A DNA stretch of 64,000 bases from Phaeodactylum tricornutum CCAP 1055/1 (Eukaryota > Bacillariophyta > Bacillariophyceae > Surirellales > Neidiaceae). A program made the translations under genes and the position numbers. The stretch lies in assembly GCF_000150955.2 (NCBI RefSeq), contig NC_011684.1, forward strand, positions 663,610 to 727,609, read 5' to 3'. Under the pieces are notes generated by a model that worked only from the letters and a program-made list of their open reading frames with translations, ran no database searches and was not told the origin of the DNA. This document shows positions 51,837 through 61,900 of this stretch, piece after piece; position 1 is the first letter of the stretch, and every line of letters begins with the position of its first letter.

Positions 51837-54137
51837 TTAAGGGTATTCTTCTACTGCTTTGGTCGACTTATGAGCGGGCACAATCCCTTGCTCTCGGGCT
51901 AGACTAGCGAACCAGCCATTCTCTTTGCACAGCAATTCCTCTGGATGACCCGTTTCCACAATCCTCCCTTTTTCCATAACCACTACTCGATTCACATTCA
52001 ATGAGCGAACCACACCTAGTCGGTGTGTCACCATCACCATACTCTTTGAGCGCTCCATCGCTCGCAGCAAGGCTTCAACCACCGCCCTTTCAGATTGGGA
52101 ATCTAAGGCGGCTGTCGGTTCGTCCAACAAAAGTACTTCGGGATGCCGAATCAAGGCACGTGCGATAGCAACCCGTTGACGCTGACCGCCGGAAAGGGAA
52201 CGTCCACCATCTCCCACCCTTGTATCAAGTGAAAGGTTTAAATCATTCCCCGGCTGCACTGGGAGACCAGCAAGCTCCAACGATTTGGATGTCCTCTCCC
52301 GATAAGCATCACTGTAGCATTGCTCACCAGTCTTCGGATCAACGGCGTCCTTTTCAATACCGTACAAGATATTCTCCATTAGACTCATAGGAAACAGACT
52401 CGGCTCTTGTGAAACGATGGAGACCTTGGAGGCAATATCCTTCCTTGACATTTCCGTCAGAAGAGTTCTTTCCAGTTGAATCGAACCAAAAGTTGGATCG
52501 TAGAACCTGAGTATAGCGCGGAGCATGGAAGACTTTCCACTTCCACTTCGACCAACGATTGCAACTCGGTCGCCTTCGTCGATTTTTAGGTCGATACAGT
52601 CCAGCGCGGGTAAGTCCATTGCACTGTACTTTAGTGTCATGTTGTGAATGTTGATAATTGGCGTCAATTCTGAGCCATTTAAATGTTTTACAGAATGATC
52701 GACGGAGGGCAACGCCAGCTTCATTGGCGGATCTCGTACAGAAGGTACTCTTCGAATCAAATCAAATACAGAGGTACTCGCCCCGATCGCGCCTTGAATT
52801 TTTGCCCATTGATCACCGACTTCATTGGATGACTCGAGCACAAAATTGGTGTAGAACATAAAGGTCGTCAATTGAGCAGCGGGTAAGCCTCCTGTTCGAC
52901 CAATACTCCAACAAGCAAAAAGTAGGAGTACTTGCAAAATTCCTTGCAAAGTGTCTGAGACAAATTTGTGCGTTCCGTATCCCCATGCTTGCGTTTCTTC
53001 AAGATCTAACGCTTTGCTCTGCGCCGTCTCGTACTTATTTGACTCAACGGCCACTCCGTCAAAGGCACGAATCGTTTCCGACATGGAGAACGAAGTCTCC
53101 GCCACGGCAGTCGCGTCCGCAAAGGTGTCCTGAACACGCTGCGCCAACACACGATTGAAAGCACCATAGATAGCCGAGAGCCAGGCAACGAGACCAATTC
53201 CAGCAAAAGTCCAAAGAGACAACTTTGGAGAAATTCTGATGAGGTACGCACTCCCAAAGATAAATTGTGCCAACTGACGACAGACGACGTTGACATGATA
53301 AGATATCACCATTCCAATCTTGTTTACATCGCTATTCAGACGGCTGAGTAAATATCCGGTCTCATTGGAGTCAAAGAAAGCAGCTTCCTGCAATAGAAGA
53401 CTACGATGTAGCTTGACCCGAATATTGTAGTTCGCTCGACTTCCCGCGATCCAAAATAAGCTTCCTCGACAACCAGTGAACAACGCACCCAGTGTACTCG
53501 AAACGACAAGCCCGGTCAAAGCTTGGAATACCTTTGCCCTTGTACCGTCTAATGTTGCAACAAGCTGGATGCATATGGCGTAGTAATGCGGGATAACACT
53601 TGTCATGAGCGCTCCCAGTATGAGAAAGAAAAATGACGGAGTCACAATTGAAGCGGTATAGTCTGCTAGAGTTGCCAAGTTTCGGCGTTGCTCGTTCAAG
53701 TTCGACAGGGTCTTGAGCCATCCTGATGATCCATTCTTAGATTTAGTACTACCCAATCGTTGACGGCATTTTCGTATTAGTTTTCGCCGTCGATTTTCTT
53801 TAAAAAGCTTCAAGACGTAGTGAGCAAAAAAGGTGACACTTGCAGTCAATGGTTTCGTCGAAGGACAGATCTCGTTTGGATCGTAGTATCCTAATCCAAA
53901 CGAAATTCTCGGCCCAGCTTCTTCTACTAAAAGATGAGAGTGGAGCCTTACAGTGCCGCTTGATCCACGATCAATTGTAAATGGCGGAGAGGAATTTTTT
54001 TTCAAAGGACGTGTAGTCAACTTTCCAATGTAAGCCATGTCCCCGGACGGCGACAGCGCCAAAATCAAAAACCAAGGAATAGCATATCGGAGACGAAAGT
54101 TGATTGTGAATAAGATACGATGGTTTTTCTGTAGCAT
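51837..54137 (-). CDS. ABC half-transporter, ABCB/TAP-like
   Basis: ATP-driven exporter with one membrane domain and one nucleotide-binding domain, 766 residues from the ATG at 54137 (the frame extends to 54182 without ATG). The N-terminus (YAIPWFLILALSPSG) is signal-like. The six-helix membrane domain spans about 150-480, including LIRISPKLSLWTFAGIGLVAW and the coupling region DAVAVESNKYE-like AFDGVAVESNKYE. NBD motifs are all present: Walker A GRSGSGKSS, Q-loop VSQEPSLFP, signature LSGGQRQR, Walker B VLLLDEPTAALDSQSE and H-loop MVTHRLG, so ATP hydrolysis is expected. Works as a dimer. Membrane and substrate unknown; mitochondrial, plastid or vacuolar are all possible. Confidence 0.9.
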   Translation of the reverse strand: MLQKNHRILFTINFRLRYAIPWFLILALSPSGDMAYIGKLTTRPLKKNSSPPFTIDRGSSGTVRLHSHLLVEEAGPRISFGLGYYDPNEICPSTKPLTASVTFFAHYVLKLFKENRRRKLIRKCRQRLGSTKSKNGSSGWLKTLSNLNEQRRNLATLADYTASIVTPSFFFLILGALMTSVIPHYYAICIQLVATLDGTRAKVFQALTGLVVSSTLGALFTGCRGSLFWIAGSRANYNIRVKLHRSLLLQEAAFFDSNETGYLLSRLNSDVNKIGMVISYHVNVVCRQLAQFIFGSAYLIRISPKLSLWTFAGIGLVAWLSAIYGAFNRVLAQRVQDTFADATAVAETSFSMSETIRAFDGVAVESNKYETAQSKALDLEETQAWGYGTHKFVSDTLQGILQVLLLFACWSIGRTGGLPAAQLTTFMFYTNFVLESSNEVGDQWAKIQGAIGASTSVFDLIRRVPSVRDPPMKLALPSVDHSVKHLNGSELTPIINIHNMTLKYSAMDLPALDCIDLKIDEGDRVAIVGRSGSGKSSMLRAILRFYDPTFGSIQLERTLLTEMSRKDIASKVSIVSQEPSLFPMSLMENILYGIEKDAVDPKTGEQCYSDAYRERTSKSLELAGLPVQPGNDLNLSLDTRVGDGGRSLSGGQRQRVAIARALIRHPEVLLLDEPTAALDSQSERAVVEALLRAMERSKSMVMVTHRLGVVRSLNVNRVVVMEKGRIVETGHPEELLCKENGWFASLAREQGIVPAHKSTKAVEEYP

Positions 54138-54658
54138 TTTAGAGTCGATCGTGTTCGTTGTCGAGATAAAGCGAAAGAGCAACTTCGGAATTCGGTGGCC
54201 TGCTATTCGAGTACTAATTGCTAGCCCCTTTAGCTCTGCAGCTCCTCAGATACCCTCCAAATATATTTTCTTTCACCCGGTACTTCAAAGTAACGAAACG
54301 GCCCTGGGACTCGTAGATAGAAATGAAAGAACTGATTCAGCTTCCAGTCACCATCGATTGCATGCTCCGCATATAATTTTATTGGAAGGGGCGTGTGGGA
54401 TTTTTCGGAGGAAACCACGACCATTGAAAAAGCGAGCTCCCGTCTCAGATGCAATCCACCGGCTGTGACTGACACAATCATCGACATGAATACGACTCAC
54501 CTTTGTTGGTCTCACCTCATGAAGTGACATGACCAGACCAGCTGATTGGTGGAATTCCACGAAAAACCGGAGAATGGCTGTATCTACTGTCTAACCCATA
54601 GGGCGAGAGTCGTATAAACATACAGTGCTGAACTAAATTGGATCCAAAAACTATTCAT

Positions 54659-54724
54659 AAGTACTTCTTCTGGGATCACTATCCAACGTCTAAGTAACTT
54701 CTCTGGGATCACTATCCGATGTCT
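54659..54724 (+). repeat. Two-copy tandem repeat, 33-bp period
   Basis: AAGTACTTCTTCTGGGATCA (unit 1, 54659) and AAGTAACTTCTCTGGGATCA (unit 2, 54692), each continuing CTATCC-ACGTCT or -GATGTCT. The third copy breaks down after AAGTA. Confidence 0.75.
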
Positions 54725-54762
54725 AAGTAGCGGAAGCCATTGGTATCTCGTCCGGAGCTTGA

Positions 54763-55029
54763 CTTCTCGCTGCGATTCACAAGAAATTTGACGAGAGGAA
54801 CATTGGTACTGCCGAGAAATGTGCCGCCAAGAACACGAGTGACAACACAGAGCAGCTACATTTGGGAGCCGGGCATTTGGTCAAACTTCCTGGCTTTGCT
54901 GAGTATACGCCACCGGCCTTGAAGGCGCTTATGGAGACCACCTCGTCCGTAGCCGTATACCTTAACTCCATTCATGACATAGAGACTGGAAAAGGCAACG
55001 GTCACGAGTCCGAGACTGAGACCGAGTAA
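54763..55029 (+). pseudogene. Orphan coding-like fragment without start codon
   Basis: 88 codons in one frame from just after a TGA (54760) to a TAA at 55027. The reading is compositionally normal and ends acidic: HKKFDERNIGTAEKC, QLHLGAGHLVKLPGF, AEYTPPALKALMETTSS, VYLNSIHDIETG, GHESETETE. There is no ATG near the start. A neighbouring frame just upstream (KPLVSRPELDFSLRFT) could be the same gene before a frameshift near 54775. Not recognised. Probably the broken 3' end of a gene or mobile-element protein. Confidence 0.4.
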
Positions 55030-55383
55030 GACGTACACCGCATTTGACGGTTGGAGTCAAGAGTGGACTCAAGTCATAAGAAACTCGAGTAAAGTCAATA
55101 GATCTTGAATTGTGCAGCAAACTCAACGGCTCCGCACGGGATGAATGGATGGAGCAATCACTTAAATAATCTTACAGTTAAAAAATACCCCACTTTAACG
55201 TTCAATTTGATTCAATTTGGTGGTTAACTGTAAATTCAGTTGCTGAATGCGGCATTTTTCGGACTGAACTACCTTAGGACTGATGGAGAAATCCTTTTGC
55301 CAGCACACTCTGGTGCCCAACTACTGACTACAACATTTCACCAATATTCTTTGCAATCATCACCTGCATTCTCCAACACGTGT

Positions 55384-55428
55384 TGATGTTTACAGTGTCG
55401 TCCGCCACGGACGACACTGTAAACATCA
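55384..55428. repeat. Perfect 21-bp inverted repeat with 3-nt loop
   Basis: Arms 55384-55404 and 55408-55428 (core GATGTTTACAGTGTCGTCCG and its exact complement) around CCA. No mismatches. Too perfect for background in non-coding DNA; could be a hairpin RNA, a palindromic target, or a MITE end. Confidence 0.85.
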
Positions 55429-55924
55429 TGTTCTGACAGTTGGCAGTAGTTCTGCTTGTCTAGCAAAAGGCAGGATTGATTGTCTTGTTGATACCGGTAT
55501 ACGTGTCCGAACAACTAACCCCTTTTCCCCGTATCATTCCTATCAACGCGTGCCCTGCAGGAGTTCTTGCATGCATTCTTGTACATATTGCCTACTCCTC
55601 CCGCATCAACTTCTCACAACAGACACTTGCATGCGGGGCTCAAACGTCGCGATGCCCGTGGAAACACAAATGTAGCAAGAACACCAAGGCTAGAAGAACC
55701 AATCATCGTTATTATTCTGCTCTAGTAGTAGTAAGTTTTGTTACATCGACAACTATGAAAAGGTAACAGATTAAAAAGAATTTATTCGTTACAATACATT
55801 ACTGCTAAGCTGTGATTTCTGTTAGACATTTCATAGAGATAATATGTATAAGATGTATAATATAGGGGAAGTAACCGTAATACCGTCGAGGTATTTCGAG
55901 CCGCCAAAGTCCAGATGTTGGTGG

Positions 55925-58900
55925 TTAACCACTGGACATGACCCGGTTTCCGATTCCCGTTTTTGACACGGCAACGAATGTTGTATTGCCATAAGTCACG
56001 GAGTGCCAATCATTGTCGTTGGCACTGCCTTGAGTCGTCCACGTGATCCCGTCAGGACTTGTCATGACCCGGTTGCCAATACTGGTACTCGCAACGGCAA
56101 CGAATATCCCATCCCCATAAGTCACGCTGCGCCAATCAATGTCTGGGGCGCTTGTTTGAGTCGTCCATGTGATCCCGTCGGGACTTGTCATGACCCGGTC
56201 GCCAGTGCCGGTTGCCGCAACAGCAACAAACGTCCCGTCGCCGTACGTGACGGCAGACCACCAATTGTCTGCAGCGCTGGTTTGAATCGTCCACTGGATG
56301 CCATCGGGACTCGTCATGACTCGGTTCCCAATGCCGGTACTCGCTACAGCGACGAACGTCCCCTCGGCATACGTTACACTTCGCCACTCATTGTCTACGG
56401 CGTTCCCTCTGAGTGTCCAAGTTGTGCCGTCACGACTCGTCATGATACGGTTGCCAATACCAGATGCCGCAACCGCGACGAATATTCCATTGCCGTACGC
56501 CACTGCAGTCCAGTTATTGTCCGCAGCACTCGGTCGACTAGCCCACGCGATGCCGTCTGGACTGGTCATGACCCGGTTGCCAAGACCCGTGCTGGCAACA
56601 GCGACGAATATCCCATCACCGTACGTCAGACCGTTCCAGTCGTTATCTGCTGCACTCGCTCGTATCGTCCACGTGGTACCATAGGGACTTGTCATGACCC
56701 GGTCGCCGATGCCGGTTGCCGCAACTGCGACAAATGTCCCGTTGCCATATATCACCGCAGTCCAGTTATTATTTGCGGCACTGGATTGTATCGTCCATGC
56801 TTCTCCCGGAGTAGCTGTAGTTGGGACACCAGTAGTAATTTGGGTCGTACTTGGCAGAGCGCTTGGAGATGAACTCGGTGTGGTCGACGGAACGCGACTC
56901 GGCTCTCGAGCAGGCGATCGGCTTGGTGTGGTTGATGGCGGGGAGACAGGCCCATAACTAGGTGTTGAGCTAGGTCCTTCGCTTGGCCTTATGGACGACT
57001 CAGGTCTGGAGCTTGGAGACAAAGACGGCACGGTAGACGGACTACGACTTTGCGCGACAAGGGGAGAGGCGCTCGGCTCTTCTGACAACTGCAACGACGG
57101 AGAGTTACTTGGTGTTGTTGATGGGGTAGGACTCCGCTCGAAAGCAGGTGATCGGCTTGGGGTGGTCGATGGCAGGGAAAATGGGAATAAACTAGGAGTC
57201 AAGCTAGGACCTGTGCTTGGAGTCAAGCTTGACCCGCGACTGAAACTCGGAGACGAGGATGGTATGACAGACGGTGTCCGACTCTGCTTATCAAGCGGTG
57301 AACCGCTGGGCTGCCCTACTATTGAGGACGGAATTATGCTGGGCATCGTGACTGGCTGTACAGACGGCACGACTGAAGGTGGCACCGATATATCCGTTGG
57401 CTCGGCGCTCAGCATCGGAACCGAGCTTGGTTGCAGTGATTGGGTCGTCCCTGGGGAGACAGTCGGACCCTGCGGTGCCTGCACAGACTCATCAGGAAGA
57501 GGCGATCCTGCGTCTGATCTTACTTCGATCAGTGATATCATGGCATTCTGAATCGGACTGGCAAAGGCTAAAACAAAATCACCTGCACTACTGGCGCTGA
57601 ATTCTTGCGTCAGTAAAAGAGCCGAATTGCAACCGCCGGCAGCTTCAAAGACGTCCAAATTCGTGGCGAAGCTTTCGCCGTTTACGGTTATAGTCATGGT
57701 ACGGGAGCTACTCGCAGCACAAAAGTAGACCTCCGCGAAACCAAGGGTGACAGCGTATGTGTTGCCGGCCACGAAGCCAGGGATGGTAAAAGTAAAGGTG
57801 TTCCCCCATCGATGGCGCTGGAATGTTGCGTCCCCATACGCTCCGGCTCCGGAGATTGCTGACGGAGTAGGATCCTGGTAAGTCTTGCTTGCCGGCCCCC
57901 CAGCTGATATGTAAGGGAGGTCTAGCGATGATCCTGTTCGAAGGGAGAAGACTGGCGGCCCTGCGGCTGTTGTCGGTGGTAGACTTGCCAACGCTGCAAC
58001 TGGCGCGGGGCTCACACTTGGTGCCAAGCTCGGTGGCCTAAAGGGGGATGGGGCCTCTACCTCCGATAAGGTCAATCGGTCATCTATTTGCCAGAGTTGA
58101 GCGGGTCCCTCAGTGCATTCCAATTGAACCAACCTCGCGCCAGTCGCCATGGAGGATTCAAAAATGCTCAAGCATTTGTTGGAATGTGAAGCCTTGAGTT
58201 CCTGGCCACTCCCAGATCCCGTGACGGTCCATAGTTGATGAGGAACGTCGTCACAAGGCTCTTGTACAATATTTTCTCCCTCACTTATCGATCCTTGAGT
58301 AACAGTCAAGCATTTCTGGGAATGGAAGGCGACAATACGGTAGAGCCCTCCTTCCACAAATTGGAACTCAAATTGCTGGTTAGCGTTCTCATTGCACGTC
58401 CATTGAGTAGCTTGGGCCCCATTCTCAAAGCTGTTGCTGGCAATATTTACGCACAGACCACTAAAGTCCGCAGACTCGATAGGAAAGATGAGCGACGGCT
58501 CTGGCACCGGACCGTCTGGTGCGTCAACTACAATCGTCTTTCCAACACTTGGAACACCATCTGCATTCATGGCGAACAAGAAGTATGTTCCAGGTACAGT
58601 CACATTGTAGTTGTCCGGAGCAATCAATTGAAAGGAATTATTGTCGCCACCTACAATCGTGAGTGGTATGCGCCGCTGGTCGTTGTTCACAGAGTGAGTA
58701 ACAGCGGAAATCCGCATAAGCACAAAGTTGTGGCTACCGCTCCTGTCCACCGATACAGTAATCGTCTCACCGGGGACTATCCGAGACGGTGAAGACTCTA
58801 TGACAGGCCGGGTCTTAAGGGAACCATCTCCATTGAGCAAGTAGGGTGGTGTAAGAATCTCAGCGTCTTGATGATTTGTAGGACAATTTCCGCAAAGGCC

Positions 58901-61900
58901 GCCACCTGCTGCCCATACGCGACCATCTTTCATCAATATTGCTACACTGTGGTAGGTTCGCGGTATCTTCATTTCCGCCAAAGTCGTAAACTGGCCTGTG
59001 ATAGGACTCCAAATCTCGGCAGCAAAGACAGCTTCTCTGTCTGTGAAGAGAAATACTCGCGTTTGACCGCCAACAACAATCACCTCTCCCGAGGGAAGAC
59101 CCACGCTATTAGCCAGTGTCCTTGCGAAGGCCATGTCACCGACCCTCTCAACAGTCTCAGACCCTTCTCCAGCGTTGATATCAATAACGTGGGCCAGCTT
59201 TGTTCCTTCGTTATCACCATACTCATAATTGGGAGCGCCTCCGACGGTGAAAATTTTGCCAATATCAAACATGACCGCATTGCCGTTCATAGCGTCGTTG
59301 TCGTTGCCACGGAGAAGAGAGTCGGATATTTCTCCTTCGCCAGCAATATCGATCCAGTGCATTCTTTGCGACGGTCCGGCATGAAATACTTTACCGTTGG
59401 GAGCAGTGAAGAGCCACATGTGGTTGTCCGACCGAAAGATACCACCACGGTCGTTTGTTAGCAAGGTGGAGCTTCCGGGAATGAGAATGTTAGTCTTCAA
59501 AACCCACCCACCGCTTGGACTCCATACCTCGCCTCCCCTGTTGCCCCTTCGTCCACCACTCCATGACCCTCCGAGAGTAAAGACCGATCCATCCCCTAGC
59601 ACAGTCATCGAATGGTAGCCCCGAGGAATATTCATAGGTGGTCCTCTGTACCAGTTATTAGCGGAGGGGTCGAAAAATGTAACGGACGCTGCACTAGACC
59701 CTCCGGTAATCATAATTCGACCGTCGCCTAACGTAGCAGTCCCGGGGCAAAACATATCGTGATTCGTGTTTGTGATTTCTCCCTCAGTACTCTCATTGGT
59801 GGAAGGATCGAAAATGGAAATGAAAGTTTTTCCGACACTACGGGCATAGTCGGTCCTACTCCACGCGGACCAAGCCAGAATTCTTCCGTCGTCCAGATTT
59901 GCAGCAGCTACAGCTACCAGAGACATGGCGTACTCACCTTCCCACGGATTTGGCTCCGGAGCTACGGTAGGTTCTGCACTTGAACTCGGTACAAAGCCAG
60001 GAGCTGGAGAAAAGGATGGTGACAATGTCCCCGCCAAATGAATCTCGACGAACGAAACCATTGCGTTGTCGACAAGGCTGGAAAAAGCAACGACAAATGC
60101 ACCATCACTATTTGCTGCAAAATCTTCCCTCAGCACGAGAGCAGTATTACACGCACCAGTGGTAGCAACCACATCCAAGTCGGCCTCCAAAACCTCGTCG
60201 TTTACAGTAATGGTCATAATACGCTGACCTTCGTCACAAAAGAAGATCTCAGCAAAGCCGAGTGATATGGTATACATCTCGCCGCCACTGAGTCCAGGGA
60301 TAGTAATCACGAACGTTTCTCCCCATCGGTGACTCCTGAATGTCTCCTCTCCGTAACTTCCAGCTTCGAAAATCTGAGCCCCAGGTTTGGAATAGACACC
60401 AACGGCACCACCAGAGATATATTCAAGGTCTTGATCAGTTCCAGTATTGAGATAGAACAGCGGTGGCCCCGGTGAAACACCTACGGCTTGCGAAGGTCGC
60501 CGCGAGGGTGACCTGGATCCGCGTAAGGCAGGCATACTACTTGGAACGTCAATTGGTTGAATTGTCGGAGCAGGGGGGCCCTTTCCCGCTCCCGCTCTCG
60601 TTGGCTCAAAGCTCACACTGGGACTCGGGCTTGGAGCTGCTGACGTTGAAGGCTTCAGCGTCTCCACTACAAACAAGCCGTCAGCGACACTCCAGCGCTG
60701 ATCGAGGCCTTCATTGCAGGCTTTCTGAACAAGCTTCGCACCCGAAGCAATCGAAGCTCCGAAAATACTCAAGCATTTGGCACTGTGGAGAACGCGAAGT
60801 TGCAGGTATGCGCTATCGCCAACAACGTACCAAAGGGTGTTGTTTGTACACGGTAGTTGAATGATATTGGCGCTCTCAGTCACATCGAAGTCGGCGACAC
60901 CCAAACACTTTTGTGAATGAGAGGCCACAACTTGAAACTGACCCTCCCCAACAATCAAGAATTGATATTCCTGACTGGCACCTCCGTTGCAAGACGCCTG
61001 GATAGCCTGAGCACCATCCATTTCACTGCCGTCAATTATATCAACGCAGAGACCACTCAATCCCTCTGATACAATGGTGGAGACATCTATTGCTCGCGCA
61101 ATCCTGGGCTCGGTGCTGAGCTTTGGCGAAGCCGTAGGTACATCCGCTAGCATTCGGGCTTGTATACCCTTTGCTCCAACATGTTGTATCTGAATGAATG
61201 AAACAATTGGGTTGTGAATCGTACTTGAAAAATCGATGACAAAGTCTCCTCTGCTATTGGCCTCGAACGACTTGGTCAGAATCAAAGCAGCATGGCACCC
61301 ACCAGCGGCATTGTATACATCCAAGTCATGCGCAAAGCTTCTGCCATTGACTGCTATATCCATAATTCGCTTTCCGTCTTCACATTGCGGGGCCCAAATC
61401 TCGGCGAAACCCATTGTTACGTCGTACGTATCGCCCGCAACGAACCCTGGTATCGTAAATACAAAGGAAGGCCCAGTGCGATGACGGTTAAATGTGTCTT
61501 GCCCATAGCTACCGCATCCCGAATATGTTGCGCCGTTGGTTTCTGTCTCCGTCCAGGATGAATTCGTACTAAGAAACTGGTTGTCGTGGGGCGTTCCCGT
61601 ACTGAGATAGAATCCGGATTGAGACTTTCCCACAGAATTGCCGCGTTTAGAAAGTTGCTGTAGTCCGTCATGTTGCTCGGACACACTCTTAACTTGCCAC
61701 TTGACGCTGGGACTGTCGCAAAACCATTGCACCATAAAGGCCCCTGATGTGGAACGCGAACTGACATCGACGCTCAAACAATAACCAGAGTGTTGCAAGA
61801 TCAATGCCCCATCACGTTGTTTCCACAGCGTACTGGGATTGTTGTCGACACAAGACAGTTGCACTACCTCAGCTCCAGGTGCTAAAGCCCCATCAGCCAC

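Larger units (their letters stand above)
54138..55924. other. Gene-poor interval with repeat, hairpin and orphan coding fragment
   Basis: About 1.8 kb between the ABC transporter and the giant secreted protein. It holds a two-copy 33-bp repeat (54659), a coding-like frame without a start (54763-55029) and a perfect 21-bp hairpin (55384). Together these suggest degraded mobile or duplicated DNA. Confidence 0.45.

Noticed and set aside
56003-56872. 289-codon open frame on the plus strand with internal repeats
   Set aside because: Its repeats are the complement of the seven propeller repeats of the giant secreted protein.
55928-57370. Repeats considered as a CRISPR or satellite array
   Set aside because: The periodicity is 126 bp and in frame, coding the propeller repeats and Ser/Pro linker of one protein.
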